This document shows positions 37,027 through 45,597 of a stretch of 64,000 bases of DNA, one piece after another. The DNA is from Oligoflexus sp. (lineage in GTDB: Bacteria; Bdellovibrionota_B; Oligoflexia; Oligoflexales; Oligoflexaceae): the NCBI RefSeq assembly GCF_035712445.1, contig NZ_DASTAT010000145.1, forward strand, positions 94,517 to 158,516, written 5' to 3'. The position numbers and the translations under genes were made by a program. Under the pieces are notes generated by a model that saw only the letters and a program-made list of their open reading frames with translations, was not told the origin of the DNA and did no database searches. The first letter of the stretch is position 1; each line of letters opens with the position of its first letter.

Positions 37027-37830
37027 GTTTCTGATCTCCATTTTGGGCCCCATTATTCAGATTCCATTGGGGGGCAACTTCTGGATGCCATTGCAAGCCT
37101 CAGGCCAGATGGAGTGATTATTACAGGCGATTTGACACAGAGAGCCAAGCACAGCGAATTTGTGGCGGCTGCTGAGTTTCTGGAAAAGGCCCGCACGCTG
37201 ACCGCGCACGTTGTGGTCTGTCCTGGCAATCATGATGTTCCCTTGTATCGCTTCTGGGAACGGCTGCTGATGCCCTTTGCCCGCTACAAGGAACATATTC
37301 AGAAGCAGCTCGATACAGTCGCGCAACTGCCTGGGGCCACCGTGGTGGCGCTCAACAGCGTAAAGCCCTACTCACGACTCGTGCAGGGCCGTCTGAGCCG
37401 CTCCCAGCTTGAAATGTGCCGCGATGCGTTTGCCAAGGCCGACCCCGCGGACTTTCACATTCTCGCCCTGCATCATCCGATTGGAATGATGGATCAAGGC
37501 TTTCATCATCCCTCTCTGGAAGCGGATTGGCAGGATGTCTGTGGTGGTGTGCGTCTCGATCTGATTCTGACCGGCCATGTGCATCAGGCGGCTGTTGTTC
37601 CGGTGAAACCCACGCCCTGCTCGTCGCCTTTGGTCCTTGTCAGCTGTGGAACGACGACGTCGAGTCGCGGACGCGGGGACGAGGCCTCACGGAATCATTT
37701 TCATGTGCTCGAAGGATCCGCCACGGGACTGCATCTGGAAAGTTTTCGGCTGGAAACGCAGGGCGGATTTCATGCCTTTGCGGAGTATCATTTTCCCCGT
37801 CAGCAGGGCGTTTTTTCGCTCACGCAATAA
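37012..37830 (+). CDS. Calcineurin-like metallophosphoesterase (CpdA/YfcE-style)
   Basis: The 272-residue protein starts at 37012 (MRLIHVSDLHFGPHY) behind GTAGGAG. All metal-binding blocks are present: VSDLHFG, GVIITGDLTQRAKHSE, VCPGNHDVPLYRF and ILTGHVHQAAVVP. It is a phosphodiesterase or phosphatase; cAMP phosphodiesterase is a common annotation for this type, but the substrate is not determined by sequence. The start lies inside the 5' end of the divergent lipid kinase gene, so the two promoters must lie in each other's coding sequence or the starts are further in. Confidence 0.87.
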   Translation: MRLIHVSDLHFGPHYSDSIGGQLLDAIASLRPDGVIITGDLTQRAKHSEFVAAAEFLEKARTLTAHVVVCPGNHDVPLYRFWERLLMPFARYKEHIQKQLDTVAQLPGATVVALNSVKPYSRLVQGRLSRSQLEMCRDAFAKADPADFHILALHHPIGMMDQGFHHPSLEADWQDVCGGVRLDLILTGHVHQAAVVPVKPTPCSSPLVLVSCGTTTSSRGRGDEASRNHFHVLEGSATGLHLESFRLETQGGFHAFAEYHFPRQQGVFSLTQ

Positions 37831-37859
37831 GGGACCTCCGACCGAAGTCGGACGTCCCT
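37830..37859. terminator. Bidirectional hairpin between convergent genes
   Basis: AGGGAC-C-TCCGAC / GTCGGA-C-GTCCCT forms 12 pairs with one C-C mismatch around a CGAA loop. It lies between the metallophosphoesterase stop and the amylase stop. T-runs are weak on both sides, so its strength is uncertain. Confidence 0.55.
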
Positions 37860-37869
37860 CGATAGGGGT

Positions 37870-40545
37870 TCAGATTTTTTTCACGCTCAGAGTCGGAAAG
37901 CTCTGATCAGGCTTGCAGAGCCGGAATTGAACCGTCTCGGCACGACTGAGTTTAAGAGTCAGGTTTTTGGGTTCCGTGCTGGCTTCACCGAAGCGGTTGA
38001 CCAGTTTCACGGTCTGATCCAGGGTGAGGTCCGCCTGCGAACCGCCACCGATATCAAGCTGGGCCCAGGTTTCGTCCGCGAATTTGAATTCGGTGACGCC
38101 CTGGGGCAGTTTGGTGGTGACCGCGAAGCAGCCTTCGCCGGCTGGAGTCAAAGCATAGGAAGCATCGGCATTCCAGCTGTTCACGGAACCGCGCAGATAG
38201 ATCGCGAAGTCAACCGAGGCCGGAGGCGCGGGCTCTTCGCCGGCTTGATCTACGCTGACGTCAGCGTTCACTTCTTTCACATCACACTGGGTGGCGACGA
38301 TGTAAGCCGCGGAACGGGGAGGAAGAGCAACCGCCGTAGTTCCACTCCGGGAAGCCACGTGACCTGCATCCACCGTCATACGGCGACCACTCATAAGCTC
38401 CACGTAGCAGCCCTGTTTCAGACCAGGGAACTTCATGCTCTCGATTTTCAGTTCTTGCACACCCGAGTAGAGGATCGCAACAGCGGCATCACCGCGATCG
38501 ACGAACATCAGATCTTTTCTTTCACACTCGCGGCAGTATTCCTTGTTTTCGAAACGGTCGGTGTAAGGCAGGTTGCCTGCCAATTGGCGGAACTTCAGAC
38601 CACCGAGGACCACTTTCTCCTTATAGTCCGCACCGGCATTGATAGCCACGTCTTCATCCGAACCATAAACCAGGGCACGGCCATCGGTCGCGGTCAGCAT
38701 ATAAGCGTGACCGAGCATCGCCTGCTGATAGTTCTTCAGGATGAACATATCGCCGACGACCGAATCGTGAATACGGGCGAAGTAGATCGGAGCCTTGAGG
38801 GCCTTCATATACTCGTCTTTATTGAAGTCCTTGAGCGAGAACCAGGACTTTTCCGTGGCGCGTGGGATCGGATAGAGCATCATCTGCCAGTCGCGATTGT
38901 TGCCCGCCTCCAGGGACGCGACCAGATTCTTGCGACGGAGCTTCTGCCAGTTCTCTTCCCCGCGGCCATAAAGATCGAAGGATTCCTTGAACACCGTGGA
39001 ATACATATAGGTATCGAGCAGGAAGAAGTCGGTGACATCCATGCCGTCGCGATAGTGGTTGGCAATGTCCACCTTGCTGGTCGCCATTTCACCGTAAACA
39101 TAGAGCGATTTATCCTGCAGCAGCTCGCCGTCCACCTCCTCGGTGTTGTCGGCCAGGCGTTGCTTGAGGTCCACCATCAGGTCAGCAAAGTAATCCTTCG
39201 GTATGTGCTTCACAGCATCCAGACGGAACCCGTCGATGCCGAGGCGCACCATTTTTTCCAGAAGATCGACGTGAGTTTTCTTCACATAAGCGCTCTTCTT
39301 GTCCAAAGACGGCAGGCCTGGGTACCACTTCACGGCTACTTTCTCAAGGTTATCCCACTCATTTTCATAGATAGGATACTTGTCAGCCGTCAATTCAAAG
39401 TAATAGCCGCGCACAATAAGGGCGCCGTTACCAAAGATCGCGCGCCAGTGCTTCATGAAGCCATCACTCTGCAGGCAGGACGTCGTGCGGCCGAACTGCG
39501 AGCAGTTCGCCTCATCACCATTCCAGCTGATGGTCACGCCCGCATCACCCGACAGGCGCTTCAGGTCGGAATACATCCAGGGCATCTGCTCTTTGATGAA
39601 AGAGATTTCATAACGGGTGCGCTCGGTATTGGTGCGCAGGACCTCGCTGATGGTCTTGCCGCGTTCCTGGAGGAAGCTTTGGAAACGCTTATAAAGCGAG
39701 CGTTCCGGAGCATAGAAATAGGCCAGTTCATTCACGGTCCCGTTCAGAACCTGAAGCTTATAGCTCATCAGATCCAGATAAAGATCGTAGTTGGCGAAGT
39801 CAGACGGTTTATAAAGATCCGAATAGCGGAGGGGCTCATCAGGATTATAACGCAGGGGATCGGCCATGTGGTTCAGGACCGTGTCGGCTACGATTTTGAT
39901 ACCGCGGGCATGGGCAGCCTTGATCATCGACCGCAGCTCGGCTTCGCTTCCGAGCTTGTTCTGGAAGACCCGGTTATCGGTCGGCTGATAGCTTTCCCAC
40001 CAGATGCCGTAACGCTCCAGGGTCTTTTGCGGCGGCGAAATCTGAATGATCTTGTAACCGGCGCTTTCCAGCTGCGGCAGCTGCTTTTCGATGTACCCGT
40101 AGGTCATGTTAAAGGCCTGGAGAATGATGTCCGGACGATCAACTTTCAGCGTTGTGGACTGCTTGTTCACGAAGTCAAGCGCATCCCAACCGAGGACGCG
40201 ATCGGCGCCGTAGATTGTTTTGATCTCGTCCACGCCCCGGGCGACGATTTCTCCGGATGGACTGATATCATCCTTGCGGCCGATGCTGGTGCGTTTCGCC
40301 CGGCTGACCGGCACGGTTTCGCCCAGCATGAAGGCCTTGCTGACGTCGATGCAGCTATTATCCGCAGCACAGGATGTGTCCGGTTTCGCCGGCTCCGGCT
40401 GAGGCTCAGGCTGGCCCGGTTGTCCGGGCTCCTCGGACGGAGGCTGGGGCTCGGGGGAATCGCCGTCGTCTTTCTTGTCCGAACAACTGGCGAGCAGCTG
40501 GCCGATCAGAAAAACACTCACAAGTTTTTTTGATACTGCATTCAT
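37870..40545 (-). CDS. GH13 alpha-amylase lipoprotein
   Basis: The protein is 891 residues from the ATG at 40545 (GAGGTGC site). The signal ends in a lipobox (GQLLASC) followed by a Pro/Glu-rich spacer. The GH13 barrel shows its four regions: ADTVLNHMADP near residue 215, GIDGFRLDAVKHIPKD near 440 (nucleophile Asp), YVYGEMAT near 483 (acid Glu) and FARIHDSVVGD near 590 (Asp). After an all-beta domain, the last 110 residues (YLRGSVNSWNADASYALTP, EFKFADETWAQLDIGGGS) look like a starch-associated immunoglobulin-like module. It should cleave alpha-1,4-glucans at the cell surface. The gene is preceded by 350 bases without a gene. Confidence 0.9.
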   Translation of the reverse strand: MNAVSKKLVSVFLIGQLLASCSDKKDDGDSPEPQPPSEEPGQPGQPEPQPEPAKPDTSCAADNSCIDVSKAFMLGETVPVSRAKRTSIGRKDDISPSGEIVARGVDEIKTIYGADRVLGWDALDFVNKQSTTLKVDRPDIILQAFNMTYGYIEKQLPQLESAGYKIIQISPPQKTLERYGIWWESYQPTDNRVFQNKLGSEAELRSMIKAAHARGIKIVADTVLNHMADPLRYNPDEPLRYSDLYKPSDFANYDLYLDLMSYKLQVLNGTVNELAYFYAPERSLYKRFQSFLQERGKTISEVLRTNTERTRYEISFIKEQMPWMYSDLKRLSGDAGVTISWNGDEANCSQFGRTTSCLQSDGFMKHWRAIFGNGALIVRGYYFELTADKYPIYENEWDNLEKVAVKWYPGLPSLDKKSAYVKKTHVDLLEKMVRLGIDGFRLDAVKHIPKDYFADLMVDLKQRLADNTEEVDGELLQDKSLYVYGEMATSKVDIANHYRDGMDVTDFFLLDTYMYSTVFKESFDLYGRGEENWQKLRRKNLVASLEAGNNRDWQMMLYPIPRATEKSWFSLKDFNKDEYMKALKAPIYFARIHDSVVGDMFILKNYQQAMLGHAYMLTATDGRALVYGSDEDVAINAGADYKEKVVLGGLKFRQLAGNLPYTDRFENKEYCRECERKDLMFVDRGDAAVAILYSGVQELKIESMKFPGLKQGCYVELMSGRRMTVDAGHVASRSGTTAVALPPRSAAYIVATQCDVKEVNADVSVDQAGEEPAPPASVDFAIYLRGSVNSWNADASYALTPAGEGCFAVTTKLPQGVTEFKFADETWAQLDIGGGSQADLTLDQTVKLVNRFGEASTEPKNLTLKLSRAETVQFRLCKPDQSFPTLSVKKI

Positions 40546-40895
40546 AAAGCACCTCGGGTTTAGACCAATATAGAGCAACCCACCATCATCGAAGTGTGAT
40601 GGCGTTCTTGATGGACAAGGAATGCGCGGCCATGAATCAGTTTCGAAATGGAGCGAGTTCAGGTTCCCCACTAGCGAAGTTTCTATCTGAAAAATCTCTA
40701 AGCCGTCAATGACGAGATGAAATAAAACTACAAATTACAAAACACAAAGGTGAGCTGTTCCCAAAAGAAGACGCTTTCACATGAGGCTGTGTTGCTTGCT
40801 GCGAGGCAGTTTGAAGATATCATAAAGAGGCGGGCCAACCCGAATTCCAAGGACTGCGTCCGGGTTGGGATGGAGTAATTTTCCTACACGTAAAC
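40546..40895. other. Intergenic region upstream of the amylase lipoprotein
   Basis: The region holds a possible minus-strand promoter, TTGACG (40704-40709) 16 bases from GATAGA (40682-40687). It also holds an 8-bp hairpin CCAACCCG / CGGGTTGG (40835-40868) near the end of the GH66-like gene, which may terminate it. There is no convincing ORF. The promoter call is weak. Confidence 0.4.
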
Positions 40896-41810
40896 TTAGA
40901 CAGAGCGCTGAAGGGCGCGTATTTCCTGGCTTTGGAGGTCGCGGTTGTTCGGGAAATATTCGTTATGGAGACGCCGCAAGTCATCACCCACCAAAAGGTA
41001 ACTTAATCCGCGATTCTCGGCGGCTCTCCAGCGGACCAGCATGGTCTGGGATTCATCCCATCCGTCCGGGATGTCCTGAGACGGGTAATAGGCGATCACG
41101 GCCCGGCGACCCGCGAGCGGACCACCATGGAATTGCTCGTAGTATCTTTGTTCCTCCTCGGCGCTCCAGACTTCGACATAAGGGAAGCTTAAAAATCTTT
41201 CGACCACCGCAGGATCCCACCAGGCAAGGCTTACGAAGTTCATCGTCTGCTGCAGTCCGAAGATGGGCAGAAGCTCCGCGCTCTGCTGTATGAATTCCAG
41301 AACACCACTTTTCTCCGCATCATAGTTTCCGGCGATGGCTCCGAGCGTATCCCAATGAATGCCATCGAAACCGAGTTCCATAATGTCCGGCGCCCATCTA
41401 TTCACCATAAATCGAGCCCAGGCAGCATTGGCGAAATAGCAAGGGAAGCGAGCGGCGTGGACATAAGGTCGACCGTTGCGATCGACGAGGCGAAAGGCAT
41501 GGGGCTTCAGATAATCAAGGTCGTGTTCTTCCGCGCCGACGGCCTGCACATAGGCCCAGGCGCGACCACCGCATCGGTGAATCTCGTCGATGTAGGCCAG
41601 GATCGTGGCGCGGCTGATCGGGCGGCTTCGCAGAAACGCATCCGTCCAATGATCGCCTTGCGTGGCTTCGGAATAGCTGTAGGCCCAGTCATAGAACTGA
41701 AAGTCCTGTATACCGAAGTTTTCGTAAAGCCGCTGAATGCGCCGCCGTGCTTCCGTTTCGCTCATGCTGGAAAAATCGCTTAAAAAACCATAACGGCCGT
41801 TAAGCCCCAT
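40896..41810 (-). CDS. GH66-like TIM-barrel glycosidase without signal peptide
   Basis: The 304-residue protein has GGGAGG 5 bases before the ATG and no signal peptide, so it should be cytoplasmic. Its blocks recall GH66 (dextranase and cycloisomaltooligosaccharide transferase): FYDWAYSYSEATQGD near residue 40, IDEIHRCGGRAWAYVQAVGAEE, MELGFDGIHWDTLG (expected nucleophile Asp) and FLSFPYVEVWS (expected acid/base Glu). The usual GH66 C-terminal beta domains are absent. It is the smallest plausible catalytic core, and the family call is from memory. It lies between two secreted amylases, which suggests a role in alpha-glucan use. Confidence 0.55.
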   Translation of the reverse strand: MGLNGRYGFLSDFSSMSETEARRRIQRLYENFGIQDFQFYDWAYSYSEATQGDHWTDAFLRSRPISRATILAYIDEIHRCGGRAWAYVQAVGAEEHDLDYLKPHAFRLVDRNGRPYVHAARFPCYFANAAWARFMVNRWAPDIMELGFDGIHWDTLGAIAGNYDAEKSGVLEFIQQSAELLPIFGLQQTMNFVSLAWWDPAVVERFLSFPYVEVWSAEEEQRYYEQFHGGPLAGRRAVIAYYPSQDIPDGWDESQTMLVRWRAAENRGLSYLLVGDDLRRLHNEYFPNNRDLQSQEIRALQRSV

Positions 41811-42154
41811 GGTGCCTCCCCGAGGGTTGATGCGGTTTTGTGTCGATTGATGCCAACATTTTACCAGGAAGGCGCCCGATCAATTCAGCGAAAAATCGTA
41901 AACCCTTATAAACTCGGCATCGGATGCTGCTTTGGTATGCAGTCTGGAGAGTGCAGGCGAGCGTGGATGTGCAACCTAATCGCTACACCCCTTGAGGCAA
42001 GCGGCATCGCGTACATACGGATTTGCAGAAATCATTTTTCAGGGCGGTTAAATATTTCAATGAGGCTGCGAATTTTGATGGGTTCGGTAAGCGCATTCTG
42101 TTAATGAGAAAACTGTCGGCACGTTTGGTAAATTTTCACACTAAAGGACGGAAC
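41811..42154. other. Divergent intergenic region between GH66-like and amylase genes
   Basis: The 344 bases must hold both promoters. A weak candidate for the amylase is TTGATG about 18 bases before TGTTAA near 42077-42107. I see no clear operator palindrome and no credible ORF. Confidence 0.4.
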
Positions 42155-43867
42155 ATGAATCACACACTGAAAACACCGCGCTCCGGGTGGACTCCGCCTT
42201 CCCAGCTGAATCGTTCTCTTTTGGTCCTGTCGCTGTTTCTGTCTGGCAACAGTTTTGCCGAGGTGGTGGAGCAGAATCGAAGTTCCAGCGCCATCCTGTT
42301 CCAGGGCTTTGATTGGAATTCTGCCAACGGTCGCTACTACGAGACCTTGCAGAACCGGGCTGCCACCATCAAAGATCTGGGCGTGACCCATGTGTGGTTT
42401 CCTCCTCCGTCCGATTCCGCGGCCAAGGAAGGGTATCTGCCGCGTCAGCTGAATAATTTGAATTCGGCCTATGGAACAGAATCGCAGTTGACCGAGGCTA
42501 TCCGCAGCCTGCGCCGGGTCGGAATCGAATCCATTGCCGATATCGTCATCAACCACCGGGTCGGGACGCGCGATTATGCTGACTTCTCGAATCCGAGCTG
42601 GGGCTGCGATGCGGTGACCAACAATGACGAGTGGAATGGCAAATGCGGTGGGAACGATTCGGGTGATAACTATACGGCTGCCCGTGACATCGACCATTCC
42701 AAGGCCTATGTGCAGAACGATATCAAAGCCTGGATGAACGAGCGTCTGCGCGGTGTGGGTTTCACCGGCTGGCGCTTCGATTTTGCCAAGGGTTACTCGC
42801 CCGGATATACGAAGATGTATGTGGAAGCGAGCCGTCCCAACTTCTGCGTCGGTGAAATCTGGCCCGATCTGAATTACGATCGCGTCGATGATCACCGTCA
42901 GCAGATGGTGGACTACGTGAATAACACCGGCGGCATCTGCGCAGCCTTTGACTTTACCACCAAAGGCCTATTGAACAAGGTTCTGCGTGACGGCGATTAC
43001 GGTCGTCTGCGCGATGCCTCGGGTCGTCCTGCGGGTGCGATCGGCTGGTGGCCGCAGAAGATGGTGACCTTCGTCGATAACCATGATACGGGCCCGTCCG
43101 GGTCCTGCGGCAGCGGTCAAAACTATTGGCCCACGCCCTGTGACAAGGTGCTCACCGCCTATGCCTATAACCTGACCCATCCCGGTATTCCCACGATCTA
43201 TTCAACCCACGTTTTTGAATGGAACCTGCAGAAGGATCTGAAAAACCTTGTGAACGCCCGTCGTTCGGTGGGCATCACGTCCACCTCGCGCGTTTCGATT
43301 CAAAGAGCCGAGAATGGTCTTTACGCAGCCATCATCGAAGGCAGCAACGGCCGCGTGGCCATGAAAATGGGACCGAATGATTGGAGCCCCGGTGCAGGCT
43401 GGAATCTTGCCAGCTACGGCAACGAATATGCGGTGTGGACTCAGGGAGCGAAGGCCGAACCCGCGCCTGCGCCTCAGCCGAACCCGACCCCTGCTCCGAC
43501 CCCTGCTCCGACCCCAACGCCTGCACCGGGCGCTTGTAAAAACAAGGTGACCTTCCAGATCGCTCGCGCCAATACCAGTTGGGGTGAAAACGTCTATGTG
43601 GTCGGTAACCTTCCTGAACTCGGCGCCTGGAATCCTGCACGCGCTGTACCGCTGAAAATTCAAGCCGCCAGCGCGCAGGCTTCGTGGATCGGTACTGTGG
43701 ATCTGCCGGCTCGTGCAGCTGTGCAGTACAAGTACATTAAAAAGAACGGCAACACCGTGATCTGGGAATCCGCTCTGCGCACGTCGAGCGGCAACCGGGA
43801 ATTCCAGACGGTGACGGCCTGTAGCAGCCGACTGTCCCGCGCGGATGGCAACTTCAATCGCCAATGA
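42155..43867 (+). CDS. Secreted GH13 alpha-amylase with CBM20
   Basis: The protein is 570 residues from the ATG at 42155 (AAAGGACGG site), with a signal peptide whose core is SLLVLSLFLSGNSFA. The barrel shows GVTHVWFPPPSDSAAKEGYL, DIVINHRVG near residue 130, GWRFDFAKGYSPGY near 205 (nucleophile Asp), FCVGEIW near 233 (acid Glu) and TFVDNHDTG near 307. These blocks resemble plant-type and maltotetraose-forming bacterial amylases. A PTPAP-rich linker (residues about 442-460) leads to a CBM20 starch-binding domain (NVYVVGNLPELGAWNP, KYIKKNGNTVIWES). A good terminator follows at 43876-43905. Confidence 0.92.
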   Translation: MNHTLKTPRSGWTPPSQLNRSLLVLSLFLSGNSFAEVVEQNRSSSAILFQGFDWNSANGRYYETLQNRAATIKDLGVTHVWFPPPSDSAAKEGYLPRQLNNLNSAYGTESQLTEAIRSLRRVGIESIADIVINHRVGTRDYADFSNPSWGCDAVTNNDEWNGKCGGNDSGDNYTAARDIDHSKAYVQNDIKAWMNERLRGVGFTGWRFDFAKGYSPGYTKMYVEASRPNFCVGEIWPDLNYDRVDDHRQQMVDYVNNTGGICAAFDFTTKGLLNKVLRDGDYGRLRDASGRPAGAIGWWPQKMVTFVDNHDTGPSGSCGSGQNYWPTPCDKVLTAYAYNLTHPGIPTIYSTHVFEWNLQKDLKNLVNARRSVGITSTSRVSIQRAENGLYAAIIEGSNGRVAMKMGPNDWSPGAGWNLASYGNEYAVWTQGAKAEPAPAPQPNPTPAPTPAPTPTPAPGACKNKVTFQIARANTSWGENVYVVGNLPELGAWNPARAVPLKIQAASAQASWIGTVDLPARAAVQYKYIKKNGNTVIWESALRTSSGNREFQTVTACSSRLSRADGNFNRQ

Positions 43868-43875
43868 TCCTGAAT

Positions 43876-43905
43876 AACCCCCTCGTTCACGAGGGGGTTT
43901 CTCTC
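43876..43905 (+). terminator. Intrinsic terminator of the CBM20 amylase gene
   Basis: AACCCCCTCG / CGAGGGGGTT, a perfect 10-bp stem with a TTCA loop, followed by TCTCTC. It lies 9 bases after the stop. Confidence 0.85.
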
Positions 43906-43988
43906 CCCCACTCCTCCCTTGATTGACCCCTTCGCATTTCCGAAGTATTTTTAAACATAAGCATTCACAGCGCGAGGTCCCACCATCC

Positions 43989-45056
43989 ATGATGCATCGC
44001 ATGGCATTGATCGTCGTCTGCCTTTACGCATGTACACCTCCCGCCCGGCATCGCCTGGGAGTCGTCCAGGAAAGCGGCAGCACGCAGGATGCGCAGTCTC
44101 CAAAATCCTCCGAAGGCACGGCGATGGAAGCGGAACCAACGCCTGCTCCCTCACCCACACCCAGTCCAGCACCGAGCAAACCCAAAACCCTCACCTTCGG
44201 TCCGCAGACCTGCGAGAAAAATCCCGCAACCAACGCCTGCTATGTGGTGGATGCGAGTCTGATTGAAATGTCCGGCATCGTCGCCAGTCCTCAGCCTGGA
44301 AATCTCTTCTGGGTTCACAATGATGAAGGTCCCGGCATCCTTTATGCGATCAACCTGCGCGGCGAGATCGTAAGCCGACTCACGCTGCCCGGAATCACGT
44401 TTCTCGATAGCGAGGACATCACCCTCGGGCCGGGCCCGAAGGCTGGCGTTTCCTATCTTTATCTTGGTGATATCGGCGATAGCGCCAATACCCCTGGATC
44501 AGTCCGCGTGCTGCGCATGCCGGAGCCGACGCTCGATCCCGCGCAGAAAGGCAATAATCTGACAGCCCAGGATGTGGTGGCTGTGACTTTAACTTATGGT
44601 GGAAAACTGCAGGATTTCGAAACGCTCTTCATCGATCCGGTCGATGGCGACCTCTTCCTCGTTCAAAAAGCTGGATATAACGTCTACAAGGCCCCGAAGG
44701 CCCTGCTTGATGCGGCGCCTAACGGGGGCTCTGTGCCCTTGAGCCTCGTCCGCAGCAGCGGAGCCTGGGCTATCGAACCTTCATCGGGCAATATGAGTCC
44801 GAGCGGTGATGAAATCGTTCTGAGAAATGAAACAACAGCCTGGCTCTTTCGCCGAAGCCCAGGACAAAAAGTGGAAGAGGCCCTGGGGACCATCGCAGTG
44901 ACTTTGACGCTGGGAACGGAATTCAACGGGGAAGCGGTCACCTTCGATGCCAAAGGCCTTGATCTCCTGACGGTCAGCGAGAACACCAGCAAGAACGCTC
45001 CCGCACCGTCTCCGCCGCAGCCTGTTTCCATCTATCGCCGCCTGGCGGCGCCCTAA
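43989..45056 (+). CDS. Lipoprotein with beta-propeller-like domain
   Basis: The protein is 355 residues from the ATG at 43989 (adjacent ATG at 43992). The signal ends in LYAC, a plausible lipobox. A PTPAPSPTPSPAPS linker follows. Residues about 85-350 recall phytase-like or NHL-type propellers: SGIVASPQPGNLFWVHNDEG, SEDITLGPGPKAGVSYLYLGDIGD and VDGDLFLVQKAGYNVYKAP. Similar proteins are found in several phyla with no assigned activity. It follows the amylase gene after a terminator, so it is probably a separate unit. Confidence 0.65.
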   Translation: MMHRMALIVVCLYACTPPARHRLGVVQESGSTQDAQSPKSSEGTAMEAEPTPAPSPTPSPAPSKPKTLTFGPQTCEKNPATNACYVVDASLIEMSGIVASPQPGNLFWVHNDEGPGILYAINLRGEIVSRLTLPGITFLDSEDITLGPGPKAGVSYLYLGDIGDSANTPGSVRVLRMPEPTLDPAQKGNNLTAQDVVAVTLTYGGKLQDFETLFIDPVDGDLFLVQKAGYNVYKAPKALLDAAPNGGSVPLSLVRSSGAWAIEPSSGNMSPSGDEIVLRNETTAWLFRRSPGQKVEEALGTIAVTLTLGTEFNGEAVTFDAKGLDLLTVSENTSKNAPAPSPPQPVSIYRRLAAP

Positions 45057-45159
45057 GACAGCGCGCTCGCATGGAGACTGCACGCGAGGCCAGAAAAATT
45101 GTGCGTGGCTTAACCCAAAAGAGCAAAAAATTCATTCCTGTTCGTCAGACTCGCCGGAT

Positions 45160-45585
45160 TCAGGCGTGAAGGGCTTCACCTGCCCTTCGTTTGAGCCAAC
45201 CCACCAGCCCGCCGACCACCGGAATTTTTTCATAGAACATGGCGCTCAGATCGAAATAGTCGCGATGGTAATAGACCATTCCATCCGCATATTTCACATG
45301 AGAAACGCCATCGACGGGAAAAGGTTTCCCCTGGTTGAGATGCGGAGCCTCGACCGTCATGGTCCAGGCCAGCATGTGGGAATCACCGTCTTGCAGATGC
45401 TCTCCAAAGACAAAGCGCACGTCGTCGGCTCCTTCAAAGAGCTTTTGATAATAGGCGATCAGCTCGTCGCGTCCCTGCAGCGCCACCAGGGGATCCCGAA
45501 ACTGGAAATCCTCGCGGTAGAACTGCGGAACGAGCGTCGCAATCGTATCGGCCTTGGCATTTTGAAAGAAGCTTTCGATCTGCAT
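45160..45585 (-). CDS. SnoaL-like (NTF2-fold) protein
   Basis: The 141-residue protein has the NTF2 cone fold pattern: an N-terminal helix, YREDFQFRDPLVALQGRDELIAYYQKLFEG, then strands GEHLQDGDSHMLAWTMTVEAP, VDGVSHVKYADGMVYYHRDYFD. The enzyme or binding role is not determined by sequence. It starts 12 bases after the GH5 gene on the same strand and is likely co-transcribed; an AAAAGGAA site precedes the ATG. Confidence 0.8.
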   Translation of the reverse strand: MQIESFFQNAKADTIATLVPQFYREDFQFRDPLVALQGRDELIAYYQKLFEGADDVRFVFGEHLQDGDSHMLAWTMTVEAPHLNQGKPFPVDGVSHVKYADGMVYYHRDYFDLSAMFYEKIPVVGGLVGWLKRRAGEALHA

Positions 45586-45597
45586 CCCGGTTCCTTT

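Noticed and set aside
37927-40533. Very long open frame (868 codons) opposite the amylase lipoprotein
   Set aside because: It is the shadow of a clear GH13 gene on the other strand. It has no ribosome site and its residues resemble no family.
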